Notes under the pieces: model-generated | What the model saw: the letters and a program-made list of their open reading frames with translations, nothing else | Database searches by the model: none | What the model was told of the DNA's origin: nothing | Source of the DNA: DASWZN01 sp963841635 | Lineage (GTDB): Bacteria > Acidobacteriota > Terriglobia > Bryobacterales > Bryobacteraceae | Direction of reading: 5' to 3' | Length of the DNA: 64,000 nt | Assembly (NCBI GenBank): GCA_963841635.1 | Contig: CAWJDO010000002.1 | Location: 62,001-126,000, forward strand | Shown: piece after piece, positions 52,351-62,006 of the stretch | Position numbering within the stretch: the first letter of the stretch is position 1 | Layout of the letters: every line of letters starts with the position of its first letter | Program-made: the position numbers and the translations under genes

Positions 52351-53916
52351 ATGAATGGCGCCGAATGTCTGTTCGCAACCCTGGTGCGGAACGGGGTGGA
52401 CCTCTGCCTGATGAACCCGGGCACCTCTGAGCTCGAATTCGTGAGCGCGCTCGATCGCGTCCAAGGCATGCGCGGCGTGCTGTGCCTGTTCGAAGGCGTG
52501 TGCGCCGCGGCGGCGGACGGCTACTCGCGGATGACGGGCCGGCCCGCGGCCACGCTCTTCCACACCGGACCGGGCCTGGGGAACGCGCTCGCCTACCTGC
52601 ATAACGCGCGCAAAGCGCGGTCGCCGATCGTGGCCATCGTGGGCCAGCACACCGCCCAGCACCTGGTCTACGAATCGCCGCTCAAGTCCGATATCGCCGG
52701 GATCGTGCGCCCGGTTTCCGGCTGGGTTCGGGAGATCGAGGATGCGGGAGCGATCGCGGAGGCGGCATCGGAGGCTGTCAGCGCAGCCGTCGGACCGCCC
52801 GGCCAGATCGCGACCCTCATCGTCCCCGCCGATTGCTCGTGGAGCGAGGCGGGCGATCCGGGACCGCTGGTGGCACGCCCCGCAAGACGCGCGCCCCGAA
52901 GCGAGTGCCTTCGCGAAGCCGCTCGCATTCTGCGCTCAGGCGAAGCCGCAGGCCTGTTCCTGAGTGGCAGCGCGCTGGTCGGGCGCGGACTCGAGGCCGC
53001 GAGCCGCCTAGCCGCGGGCACTGGCGTCCGCGTGCTCACGAACCGGTTCTTCAATCGCATGGAGCGCGGCCGCAACCGCTTCGCCCCGGAGCGCATTCCC
53101 TACTTCCCCGAAGCGGCCCAGCCGATGCTGGCGGGTCTGAAGCACCTGGTCCTGGTAGAGGCCGAGCCGCCTGTCTCCTTCTTCGGCTATCGTGGACTCC
53201 GCAGCCTGGTCGCGCCCGAGGATTGCCAATATCACGAGCTGGCCTCGGCGGAAGAGGACGGCCAAGCGGCGCTTGAAGCGCTTGCCGAAGAGTGCGGCGC
53301 CGCCCGGCCCGCTTTCGTGCAGCGCGAGCGGCCGCCCGTTCCCTCGGGCCCGCAACTCACTCCAGCGTTGGTGGGACAGGCCGTGGCCGCACTGCTGCCG
53401 GAAGGCTCGATCATCTCCGACGAAGCCGTCTCGTCGGGCGAAGCCATCAGCGCGTGTCTGGACGCCACCGCGCCGCACGATTTCCTGGCCGTCACCGGCG
53501 GCGCCATTGGTCAGGGATTGCCCCTCGCCGTCGGCGCGGCGCTGGCGTGCCCCAACCGCAAGGTGGTCGCGCTCGAAGGCGACGGCAGCGGCATGTACAC
53601 CCTGCAGTCGCTCTGGACCATGGCCCGCGAGCGGCTCGACGTGGTCAGCGTGATCCTGGCCAACCGCCGCTACCGCGTCTTGGGGATCGAGATGGAGCGC
53701 AGCGGGACGGCTGGCGAGCTTGCCGGCGAGATGATCGACATCGGCCGCCCCGGGCTGGACTGGGTGAAGCTGGCGGAAGGGATGGGAGTCGCGGCCACCC
53801 GCGCGACGACCGCGTCCGAGTTCGCCGCCCAGTTCGGTGCCGCGATGCGCGAGCGCGGCCCGCGGCTGATCGAGGCCGTGATTACCTCTCCGGCCGCGCC
53901 TTCCAGTTCTCGATGA
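52351..53916 (+). CDS. Thiamine-diphosphate-dependent enzyme, acetolactate synthase large-subunit-like
   Basis: The 521-residue product has all three TPP-enzyme domains. The cofactor-activating Glu lies in VLCLFEGVCAAAADGYSRM (E48). A central degenerate domain covers ~190-320. The PP domain has the GDGSG..N motif in VVALEGDGSGMYTLQSLWTMARERLDVVSVILAN. It groups with biosynthetic-like proteins of unknown substrate rather than with true IlvB: there is no regulatory subunit gene, and the FAD-domain features are weak. The 3' end overlaps the convergent carboxylesterase by 35 bp. Confidence 0.88.
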   Translation: MNGAECLFATLVRNGVDLCLMNPGTSELEFVSALDRVQGMRGVLCLFEGVCAAAADGYSRMTGRPAATLFHTGPGLGNALAYLHNARKARSPIVAIVGQHTAQHLVYESPLKSDIAGIVRPVSGWVREIEDAGAIAEAASEAVSAAVGPPGQIATLIVPADCSWSEAGDPGPLVARPARRAPRSECLREAARILRSGEAAGLFLSGSALVGRGLEAASRLAAGTGVRVLTNRFFNRMERGRNRFAPERIPYFPEAAQPMLAGLKHLVLVEAEPPVSFFGYRGLRSLVAPEDCQYHELASAEEDGQAALEALAEECGAARPAFVQRERPPVPSGPQLTPALVGQAVAALLPEGSIISDEAVSSGEAISACLDATAPHDFLAVTGGAIGQGLPLAVGAALACPNRKVVALEGDGSGMYTLQSLWTMARERLDVVSVILANRRYRVLGIEMERSGTAGELAGEMIDIGRPGLDWVKLAEGMGVAATRATTASEFAAQFGAAMRERGPRLIEAVITSPAAPSSSR

Positions 53917-55429
53917 ACAGCTCGCAGAAACCGCGCCGCATCTCCGCTTTCGCCGTGGCGCCCGCGGCCGTGAATGCGAGGTACGCCTGCTTGTCCGCGC
54001 TGTACCTCGGCCAGACTGGCAGCCCCGCGCCGTTCGGATCGCCCGTCCGCGCGAAGTTCGCCCAGTAGGCGCGCATCTGGTCGGACACCTTTTCATCCGC
54101 AGCCGAAAGGTGGACGCCGGGCGGCCACGTCCCGAACAGGAAGTTCAGCTCGGATGCGTGGGCGGTGGTCGGCTGGCCCGGAGGCGGCTGCTCGAACTCG
54201 TATTGATACGTCACATTCCCGGCCGCGGCGTTCCACAATGCCTCGGCCACCGCGGGGCACCGGAACTCCACGTCGGTAAACCACTGCCTGCCAGCGGGGC
54301 CGTACAGAGGATCGGTCAGCCCTTCGCCGGCGCCGGCCAGTCCGTACAGCGCCAGCGCCCGATCCGCGCGCGCGCCGTAGGTCTCCCGAATCTTCTCCCT
54401 GAGCTTCTCCGCCGCCTCGGGCCCGCCGGTCTCCTGCGCGTTGCTCCCGAGGAGCAGCGGCACGGGCAGGCTGCGGCCCTGCATGAAAACGTCCGCTGGA
54501 TCTTCGGGCAGCACCCAGCCATCCACCGACGTCTCGAGCCCGCCCCGGTCCCCGCCCGTCGCGACCCGCGCCGCTTTCAGAATCTCTTCCGGAGCCACCG
54601 TGCGCAGCATGCGGATCGCATCGCCTTCCGGCGCTTTCAGCTCGGCTGCCAGCTTTCGGCCGATCTCTTCGGCGCGTGCCCTGGTCAGCGAGCCTCGAAA
54701 ACAACTCACCGCTCCGCTCTCCGCGATCGCGCGCCGGAACAGCCCCTTCGCGAGCGGCGAGGTCAGTTGCAGCCCGATATCCATGGCGCCGGCCGACTCG
54801 CCCGCCACCGTCACGTTCTCCGGATCGCCGCCGAACTTCGCGATGTTGTCGCGAACCCACCGAAGCGCGGCCTGTTGGTCCATCAGCCCGTAGTTACCCG
54901 AAGCGTGGTGCGGCGATTCGCGCGCCAGTTCGGGATGCGCCATGAATCCCAGCGCGCCCAGCCGGTAGTTGACCGTCACCAGCACCAGGCCGCGGGCCAC
55001 CAGTGTTCTTTGATCGAATGCGGCCGCCTCGCCCGAACCGGCCGTGTTCGAGCCGCCGTGGATCCAGAGGAGCACCGGGCGCGCCGTCTTCGGCGGCCAT
55101 TCCGGCGTCGCGACGTTGAGGTACAGGCAGTCCTCGGTGCTGCCGGTGACGTCGTGCAGATTCCAGCCTTCGGAAAGCTGCGTACACGCGGAGCGGAACT
55201 GCCCTGCCTCGCGGACGCCCTCCCACGGCTCTACCGGCTGCGGCTCCCGCCACCGGAACTCTCCGAGCGGCGGACGGGCAAATGGCACGCCCTTGAACGC
55301 CGCCCCGCCATCCTCGGTGAGCCGGCCTCGGATCCTGCCACCGGGAACCGGGACCACCGGATCTTCAGCCGCCCCCGCCGCCACCGCGCCCGCCAGCAAC
55401 AACGCGCACACGAGACCATTCGCTCTCAT
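53882..55429 (-). CDS. Secreted type-B carboxylesterase
   Basis: The 515-residue alpha/beta hydrolase has a signal peptide (MRANGLVCALLLAGAVAAGA), GVPFARPPLGEFRWREP, EDCLYLNVATP, the oxyanion motif WIHGGSNTAGSG and the nucleophile elbow VAGESAGAMD. The catalytic acid and His are in the C-terminal half (THAHASELNFLF-like segment). ATG 55429 gives the signal peptide. Substrates of this family are diverse esters; none can be assigned. It is the only gene between the TPP enzyme and the macroglobulin. Confidence 0.92.
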   Translation of the reverse strand: MRANGLVCALLLAGAVAAGAAEDPVVPVPGGRIRGRLTEDGGAAFKGVPFARPPLGEFRWREPQPVEPWEGVREAGQFRSACTQLSEGWNLHDVTGSTEDCLYLNVATPEWPPKTARPVLLWIHGGSNTAGSGEAAAFDQRTLVARGLVLVTVNYRLGALGFMAHPELARESPHHASGNYGLMDQQAALRWVRDNIAKFGGDPENVTVAGESAGAMDIGLQLTSPLAKGLFRRAIAESGAVSCFRGSLTRARAEEIGRKLAAELKAPEGDAIRMLRTVAPEEILKAARVATGGDRGGLETSVDGWVLPEDPADVFMQGRSLPVPLLLGSNAQETGGPEAAEKLREKIRETYGARADRALALYGLAGAGEGLTDPLYGPAGRQWFTDVEFRCPAVAEALWNAAAGNVTYQYEFEQPPPGQPTTAHASELNFLFGTWPPGVHLSAADEKVSDQMRAYWANFARTGDPNGAGLPVWPRYSADKQAYLAFTAAGATAKAEMRRGFCELFIENWKARPER

Positions 55430-55544
55430 CGGCACGATGGTAGCAGCTTGCACAGTTCGCAAGCATCGGCCATCGACTGTCGGCCATCAACGCGCGGTGG
55501 CCGACGGCCGCAGCGCCCCGGGCCGTTGCGTCCGCTCACAGGCA

Positions 55545-58500
55545 TCACCGAACCACCGCCGACGGCCGCCGCGCCCCGATCTGCACCTGCACCGGCCGCG
55601 CCACCGAACTCACTTCCGGGTCGTAGTATTCATACACGCGCGATTGGAATGTCCGAGCGCGGATGGGATACTTGGCGCGTAGCCGGAACGGCACCGTGAC
55701 CGTACCGCCCGGTGCGATCGCGTTGAAGTACAGAATCGCCTGCGTCGCCGTCAGGCTGAATTTCTCAAGACGCCCGCTCTTCCGTCCAGCGCTCTTCTCC
55801 TGGTAGTCCTGCAGGTCTTCGCTGAGCAGGTCGAACCCCGGAGGAATTCCCAGATCCACCATCACCATGTTCGCGACCTTGCCCAGGTTGTTCCGGACCG
55901 TGGCGGTCGCGGTGGCGATATCGTCCTGCGCCAGACGCGTGCGGTCATATGCGACGTCGATTGAGAGCGCCTCGCCGGCCGCTTTCTCGCTCCAGGGAAC
56001 GAAGTATCGCCCCGCCACCTGGTAGGCCAGCCCGCCCGTGCCTTCAAACCGAATCTCCACCGTATTCGCACCCTTCGAATCGACATCGGCGAACACGAAT
56101 TGGTGGAACAAATCGTTGTTCTCCGCAGTAAGCGCCAGCGTGGCAGCCGGCTTGCCGTTCAGTGAGATCTCGACCGTACCGCGAACGTCCGCCGCGCCCT
56201 TTCCGGTCGAGAGCAGCAGCGCGCGAAGGGCCATGATGGTGGCCTGAGTGGTGCCCCAGGTGCCGGATGCGTCCTTCTTCGCAGCGATGTACCGGAGCGC
56301 TTTGGCCGCCGTTCCCGACGCCTCGCCCCATTTCAGCAGCGCCTGCACGGCCAGGCCGGTCGTCTCTACCGCGGCGCTCGCGCCGGTGGCATAAACGCCG
56401 GTCTCGTCCGCCGTCCACCAGGCCTTATCGCCCTTCTCGGTACGGGCGTCGAGCAGCAGCTCCATGGCCCGTCGGGTGAACTCGCGATCCTTGCCGTAGT
56501 CCGCGGCGAAGTTCGCCACCGCTGCCAGCGTGTAAGCGTCCGTCTTGCCACCCATATGTTCTTCGACAAACCGCCTGGCCTTTTCGACCGCCGGCCCCCG
56601 GTAGCCCGTATTCTCCAGCGACCAAGCCAGGTAAGCGGTAATTCGGAGTAAGTCGGAGTTATAGCGGTTCGTGGCACCCTCGTTAATGAAGTTACTGTCG
56701 GGCTTCCAGCTCCCGTCCGCCTGCTGCTGGCCGGCCAGCCACGCCTGTGTCCGCGCGATCAGCTTCGGGTCCACGTCGTGAACCTGCGACATGTCGTAGA
56801 ACTCCATCAGGCCGTAGGCCGTCAGGATCTTATTGGCCGGAGCGCTGCCGAACCAGGAGAATCCGCCGCCCGGCACCTCGAAGGTCAGCAGGCGTTGGTA
56901 GCCGTTCGCGATGTATCCTTCGGCTTTGGCGTGGACTTCGGGAGTCAGCTTCTTGGTGCGTTTCATATAGTCGAGCGCCAGGACGTTGGGGTAAGTGCTG
57001 GAGGATGTCTGCTCGAAGCAGCCGAATGGCATGCGCAGCAGGCTGTCCATCCCTTCGATAACCTGGCTGAGCGGTCCTGGGTACAGCCTGACGAAAACCT
57101 TACTCGCTTCGGCTATCGAATCATCGGGGAAGCGTACCTCGTGCCGCACCGAGTTCTCCAGCCGCCCGTTGAAGACCAGAGTCTTCTCCCGCCCGTTGGG
57201 GATTACCTCGATCTCCCGCACCACGATATCCGCACGGTCGTTCATCCGCGCCGAAAGCGTCAGCTTGAATTTGCCGATGCGCTGCGCTTCGATCGTGAAC
57301 TCGGACCCTCCCACGCGGCCGGAATCCACAGTCACCGTCTTCCCGGACGAATCGTCTACCAGGCGAAACCAGTCGTCCTCTTCGAGCTTCAGGCTGGCGC
57401 TTCCGCTCGCGCCCGAGTAGTTGTAAACGGCCACCGGGATCGAGACGCGGTCCCCCTGGGTGAGCGTGACCGGCAAGTCGATATCGGCGAAGAAATCCTG
57501 GAAGACCTTGAGGCTCGATGCGCCGCTGCCCAGCGCGCCGCGCGCCGTTGACGCCATCATCGCCATGCGCCACGTCGTAATGGAATCCGCCAGCGGAATG
57601 GTGATCGAGGCGTTGCCGCTTCCATCCGTTACGATTTCCGGGTTGATGTAGAGCGCCTCCGGGAAGTACGACCGCACGCGCGCGGCGGGGGATGCGCTCG
57701 TCGGAGCGTTCTTCGGGCTGGCCGCCGCTGCCATCCCTGGCATCATTTTGAAAAGCTCCGCCGCGTCGCGGCCTGCGATGGTGATCTGCTGGATCTCGCC
57801 GCCCGCAACGCCCAGGTGCGTTCCGTCCGCCCTTGCGAAACGCGCGACGGGCGGCGGGACCGCGGGCATGATCATCGGGGACGCGGATAGAACAGCCACC
57901 TGCTCCGTCGCGTTTGCCACCCTCAATATCACCGAGAGCACCGCGCGGTCGCGCGCGCCCACGAAGAGCCTGCCCCCGACGCGCTCGAAGCCCCGCGCCG
58001 ACACTTGCACTTCATAATCGGCCGCCGGGATTGCCGAGAGCGTGAATTGCCCGCTGTTGTCGCAACGCGCGTTTCGCGTGACGCCTGTGGCCGTGTCTCG
58101 CGCGGTTATCGTGGCGCCCGGAATGGCCGCCCCCGACTGGTCAATCACCGAACCGGCAATCTCCGCGCGCCCATTGTTGCTGCCGCGGCCGTGCTCGATG
58201 GTCAGACCCAGAGAGCCAGCGGTCGCCTCATCGGTCCCAACCCGGAGAGTCAGCATAAGATCGTCCGCCGTATCGAATCGCTTATCGGGACCGGCACTGC
58301 GAACGAGGTAAGTGTTGCGCGGATACCAGGTCTGGCGTTCGATCCTGAAATTGTTGTCCCAGGGATCGCGAAACGCCGGGCCACCCGCCTTGGTCAAGTC
58401 GCCGCCGGTTTGCCGGTAGGCGCGCTCCAGCTCCGCCGACATCCGGTTCAGGTCCGCTATGCAGCGCGTCCGAAAGCGATTGGCGTAATCCGCGTGCTTC

Positions 58501-60800
58501 GCCTGCGGCACCGCTCGCCCGAACTCCGTCTCGAACCTGTTGGGATTTACCATCTCGGTGGCCGAGAACAGCGCGCGCGCCGCGCGGTCGCGTCGCTCGG
58601 CCTGCGCCGAGGAGGCCGGCTCGATCGCTTCCGCCATGCCGATCGAGTGGATCTCGTAGCGCGGCTTCATGACCTCCTGCTCGAGGTAGAAGAAGACCTT
58701 GGCGAATCCGGGCTGCTTTTCCGCCAGTGCAAAGACGGCCTCGTCCACCACCTGCAATCCCAGCGCCGCCTGCACTCCCTCGCCACGGCTGTTCGTCACG
58801 CGGAACTGAACGCGCGCTTCACCGCCCGGTTTGTAACTCGTGCCGTCCGCCTTCGCCTCGATCTTGAGCTCGTCCGCCGGCTGCACGAAAACCAGCCGGT
58901 GATCGCCAACCGGCCGCGCGTTTCGCCCGAAAAGATACGCGCTGATGTCCACCGTGCCCGCCAGCTCCGCCGTGGCCGTAAGCACTAGCCCGGCCTGCCC
59001 GTTCACGATGTCCACGTCGCGCGTCAGGACGGTCTGTCCTTCTTTGACGACGTCCACGTACGCGGTGCCGCGCTGTTTCGTCGAGAACACGCGCAGTTGA
59101 ATGCGGTCTCCGGTACGATAAACGGCGCGCTCCGTTCGCAGAAGGATCTGATCGCCGCCGTCGCGGGCTTCCAGCTCTATCGAGCTCGATGCGCGGTTGC
59201 CGTCGCGATCGGTCGCGTCGATCCGCAAAGCTTCCGCCCCCGCGCCGGGCTTGAGACGGACCACGGCGACGCCACCCTCGTCGGTAGTCGCACTCAGGTC
59301 ACCGCCTCCCGGCGCGTGGACTCTGACGCTGGCCGCCGCGGGCGTCCCATCGGGATACGAAGTAAGTATGAAGACCTGGTTTTCGAGATTCGGAATCAGC
59401 GTGCCACCCTCCGGGACCGCCGTGACGATCAACGGCGACTCGCTTACCGTGACCGGCTCCCCACGCGTTTCGGAATGGCCGGCCGAGTCCTTCACCGTGG
59501 CCTCAATCAGCACGCGCGCGGCCCCGTGGCTCAGCTCGCGGCCCGCGAAGTAACCCGGAAGCTTCAGGTCGAACCGGTACGCGCCCTCGCCGTCCGTCTT
59601 CCCCTGCGCCGAGCCCGCTTCAAACACCGCCACGTCCATGGCGGACGCCTTGACAGTAACTTCTCCGCCGTCCACCGCCTTTCCGAAAAAGTAATTGGCG
59701 CGGATGGTCCCAGTAACATGCTCGCCGGGCCGGTAGCCATGCTTCCTATCGGCGCCGGAGAGATCTACCGCAACCTTGAACTTCGGCAGCACATACCGCT
59801 CGACGTTCAGCGCGATCTCCACGGCGTTCCCGCCTTCCGCATCGCCCAGCAGAGCTCGCAGGTGGTACGTACCCAGGTTCACCTCGTCGGCCAGGCCGAA
59901 TTCGGTGGAGGCGATGCCGAACTCGTCCGTCCGGGTGGCCTTCTTGAAGACCTTGTTGCCGCGAGAGTCCTCCACTTCGAAGGTCAGCCTGCGCCCGGCG
60001 GCGGCGTGATTGGCGCGGTCGAGCGCAAGCGTGCGCACGTGAATGGTCTGCCCCGGTTGGTAGATCGGTTTCTCCGTGGTAAGAAGAACGGAGACTTTGT
60101 CTTCAAGCCGCACCGTCTGGTTGAGTTCCGTGGAGCCGATCGGCGTGTCCACCACGTAGCGCAACTGGCACTCGCCCACCATGCCCGCTGGAAAGCGGAA
60201 CTGCGCCTCCGCGGTTCCCCGCCGGTTCAGGCGCCCCGTGAAGAGGGAGTCCGGCTTCCGGCCGGGAGCCAGTAACTCGATCCGGACCGTGCTCGAGCCG
60301 CCAATCGCCCCATTCTGGGAATCCGTCACAATGACCCGGACCGCTGCGTCACCGCCCGCCAGATAGGCAGTCTGGCCGAGAATGTGCACAACGGGCCGGA
60401 GTAACACCTCGGAAATTGACAACGTACCCTCGATCCCATCGTCCTTTTGGTCGTTATAGGCAAAGCGATACCGCAGCCGGTGCCAAACCAGGTCGTCGAG
60501 CGCGATCGCCGGCGTGAGTTTGAGATCCTCCCGCCACCATCCCTTGCCCGCGTCCACTTCGACGCGCCGTTCCGAGCGCCCCAGCACGCCGTCCGCTGGA
60601 TCCAGTATCTCGACCATTAGTTGGCCGGCGCCATTATGCGGCGCACGGTAAGGAATGGTCACTTGAAATATGCCGTGTGAGTAAGTGGCGCTGGCCGAAT
60701 CGCCGCTGGCGGCCTGGACGCCCTGACGCGATATCACAGTCGCCGCACACGCGATCAGAAGACACCCAACAAGGCAAGAGAATCCAATCCGAGCTTTCAT
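55545..60800 (-). CDS. Alpha-2-macroglobulin-like lipoprotein with chimeric insert
   Basis: The 1751-residue product starts at ATG 60800 (AAGGAGAC seven bases upstream) and has lipobox L-I-A-C (C18). Macroglobulin domains follow from ~130, including TTEKPIYQPGQTIHVRTLALD and PADELKIEAKADGTSYKPGGEA. MG7 begins ~1045, and a thioester domain has PFGCFEQTSSSTYPN (Cys1261-Gln1264, C-x-E-Q). Macroglobulins trap proteases through cleavage of a bait loop followed by covalent capture. Here the bait position (~720-1040) holds two foreign modules. One is a pseudopilin-GspG-like DPWDNNF..GPDKRFDTADD (~812). The other is a carboxypeptidase-regulatory domain (~878-960) continuing into an Oar-receptor-like plug fragment with GRDAAELFKMMPGM (~1010). 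No pbpC homologue adjoins. Confidence 0.9.
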   Translation of the reverse strand: MKARIGFSCLVGCLLIACAATVISRQGVQAASGDSASATYSHGIFQVTIPYRAPHNGAGQLMVEILDPADGVLGRSERRVEVDAGKGWWREDLKLTPAIALDDLVWHRLRYRFAYNDQKDDGIEGTLSISEVLLRPVVHILGQTAYLAGGDAAVRVIVTDSQNGAIGGSSTVRIELLAPGRKPDSLFTGRLNRRGTAEAQFRFPAGMVGECQLRYVVDTPIGSTELNQTVRLEDKVSVLLTTEKPIYQPGQTIHVRTLALDRANHAAAGRRLTFEVEDSRGNKVFKKATRTDEFGIASTEFGLADEVNLGTYHLRALLGDAEGGNAVEIALNVERYVLPKFKVAVDLSGADRKHGYRPGEHVTGTIRANYFFGKAVDGGEVTVKASAMDVAVFEAGSAQGKTDGEGAYRFDLKLPGYFAGRELSHGAARVLIEATVKDSAGHSETRGEPVTVSESPLIVTAVPEGGTLIPNLENQVFILTSYPDGTPAAASVRVHAPGGGDLSATTDEGGVAVVRLKPGAGAEALRIDATDRDGNRASSSIELEARDGGDQILLRTERAVYRTGDRIQLRVFSTKQRGTAYVDVVKEGQTVLTRDVDIVNGQAGLVLTATAELAGTVDISAYLFGRNARPVGDHRLVFVQPADELKIEAKADGTSYKPGGEARVQFRVTNSRGEGVQAALGLQVVDEAVFALAEKQPGFAKVFFYLEQEVMKPRYEIHSIGMAEAIEPASSAQAERRDRAARALFSATEMVNPNRFETEFGRAVPQAKHADYANRFRTRCIADLNRMSAELERAYRQTGGDLTKAGGPAFRDPWDNNFRIERQTWYPRNTYLVRSAGPDKRFDTADDLMLTLRVGTDEATAGSLGLTIEHGRGSNNGRAEIAGSVIDQSGAAIPGATITARDTATGVTRNARCDNSGQFTLSAIPAADYEVQVSARGFERVGGRLFVGARDRAVLSVILRVANATEQVAVLSASPMIMPAVPPPVARFARADGTHLGVAGGEIQQITIAGRDAAELFKMMPGMAAAASPKNAPTSASPAARVRSYFPEALYINPEIVTDGSGNASITIPLADSITTWRMAMMASTARGALGSGASSLKVFQDFFADIDLPVTLTQGDRVSIPVAVYNYSGASGSASLKLEEDDWFRLVDDSSGKTVTVDSGRVGGSEFTIEAQRIGKFKLTLSARMNDRADIVVREIEVIPNGREKTLVFNGRLENSVRHEVRFPDDSIAEASKVFVRLYPGPLSQVIEGMDSLLRMPFGCFEQTSSSTYPNVLALDYMKRTKKLTPEVHAKAEGYIANGYQRLLTFEVPGGGFSWFGSAPANKILTAYGLMEFYDMSQVHDVDPKLIARTQAWLAGQQQADGSWKPDSNFINEGATNRYNSDLLRITAYLAWSLENTGYRGPAVEKARRFVEEHMGGKTDAYTLAAVANFAADYGKDREFTRRAMELLLDARTEKGDKAWWTADETGVYATGASAAVETTGLAVQALLKWGEASGTAAKALRYIAAKKDASGTWGTTQATIMALRALLLSTGKGAADVRGTVEISLNGKPAATLALTAENNDLFHQFVFADVDSKGANTVEIRFEGTGGLAYQVAGRYFVPWSEKAAGEALSIDVAYDRTRLAQDDIATATATVRNNLGKVANMVMVDLGIPPGFDLLSEDLQDYQEKSAGRKSGRLEKFSLTATQAILYFNAIAPGGTVTVPFRLRAKYPIRARTFQSRVYEYYDPEVSSVARPVQVQIGARRPSAVVR

Positions 60801-61057
60801 AATCCGTCTCCTTGGCCGAACTTCGTCACTGTTGAATGCCTCCACGCCGCTCGTCCTTTCACGATCACCCGCGATCCGGAAATGTTTTCTCCTCCGTTTC
60901 AGCGTCTTGACCCGGCTTCGGCCTCTGACCCAACTGCCCCGGCGATACACTGGCCCTGGTGGATGATGCGCGGTCCAAACGCGCCCGTTCGACACTTTTC
61001 GTCACTTCGACACCCCCCGTGGATTTCCACGGCGCTGGCGGGCGATCATGAATTCTG

Positions 61058-61867
61058 ATGACTAACGACCAAGCCGCTGCCGTCTGGAGCGACGTCCAAG
61101 CCATACGCGCCCAGGCGCCGCTGGTGCATAACATCACCAACTACGTGGTGATGAACACCACGGCAAACGCGCTGCTCGCTCTCGGCGCTTCGCCCGTGAT
61201 GGCCCACGCCGAAGAAGAGGTCGAGGAGATGGCGGGGATCGCACGGGCGCTGGTCCTTAACATCGGCACCCTCAGCGCGGCCTGGATCGAGGCCATGGTG
61301 AAGGCCGGGAGGGTTGCCAGCCGAAACGGAATCCCGATCGTTCTCGATCCGGTCGGAGCCGGAGCTACACGCTTTCGCACCGTCGCGGCACAGCGCCTGC
61401 TGCGCGACGCCCCGCCCGCGGTGATTCGCGGCAACGCCTCCGAAATCCGCGCCCTCTATAGCGCCGAGCAGGAAACCAAGGGCGTTGACAGCACCCGCAC
61501 GTCGGAGGAGGCGCTGGAGGCGGCCCAGGCGCTTGCCCGGCATTACGATTGCGCCGTCAGCGTGAGCGGCGCGACCGACTTCATCGTCTCCGCGACCGCC
61601 GTCATTCGCGTCTCGAACGGTCATCCGATGATGCCGCGCGTCACCGGTCTCGGCTGCACCGCCACGGCTCTCACCGGGGCCTTCGCCGCCGTCAACTCCT
61701 CGCCGCTGCTTGCCGCCGCCCACGCCATGGCCGTTATGGGGATCGCCGGAGAGATCGCGGGCACGCGCGCCGCCGGCCCCGGGACTTTCCAGGTCCACTT
61801 TCTCGACGCCCTTTACCAGCTCCAGGAATCCGACATCCGCCAGCGTCTCACGATGGAGGACGCATGA
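61058..61867 (+). CDS. thiM: Hydroxyethylthiazole kinase
   Basis: The 269-residue salvage enzyme phosphorylates 4-methyl-5-hydroxyethylthiazole for thiamine synthesis. It has PLVHNITNYVVMNTTANALLALGASPVM, VLDPVGAGATRFRT, VIRGNASEIRALY and the nucleotide-binding TGLGCTATALTGAFAA. Start ATG 61058; the 257 bp upstream hold no TPP-riboswitch core (no CTGAGA box). thiE follows 140 bp downstream, beyond a palindromic element. Confidence 0.95.
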   Translation: MTNDQAAAVWSDVQAIRAQAPLVHNITNYVVMNTTANALLALGASPVMAHAEEEVEEMAGIARALVLNIGTLSAAWIEAMVKAGRVASRNGIPIVLDPVGAGATRFRTVAAQRLLRDAPPAVIRGNASEIRALYSAEQETKGVDSTRTSEEALEAAQALARHYDCAVSVSGATDFIVSATAVIRVSNGHPMMPRVTGLGCTATALTGAFAAVNSSPLLAAAHAMAVMGIAGEIAGTRAAGPGTFQVHFLDALYQLQESDIRQRLTMEDA

Positions 61868-61871
61868 CAGC

Positions 61872-61984
61872 GTGGGGCAGGACTCCAGTCCTGCAGCGGG
61901 TCTACAGACCCGCCTCCGTCCAACTTCGAGAAACGAAGCAAGCCGGACGTGGATGTCCGGCGCAGCTCTGGAGAGCCGCCCCAC
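61872..61984. repeat. Compound palindromic element (five hairpins inside a terminal inverted repeat)
   Basis: Terminal arms GTGGGGC (61872-61878) and GCCCCAC (61978-61984) enclose five hairpins. These are GCAGGACT/AGTCCTGC (61877-61894), GCGGGTCT/AGACCCGC (61896-61913), CTTCG/CGAAG (61924-61938), CCGGAC/GTCCGG (61943-61960) and GCTCT/AGAGC (61964-61975). Similar elements occur in other Acidobacteriota in my recollection, so this is probably a dispersed REP/MITE-like repeat. It separates thiM from thiE. Confidence 0.8.
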
Positions 61985-62006
61985 TCCGGCTGTCTGCATG
62001 GGACGC

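Noticed and set aside
60801..61057. TPP riboswitch upstream of thiM
   Set aside because: I searched the 257-bp gap for the CTGAGA and ACCTGA-type core and found neither.
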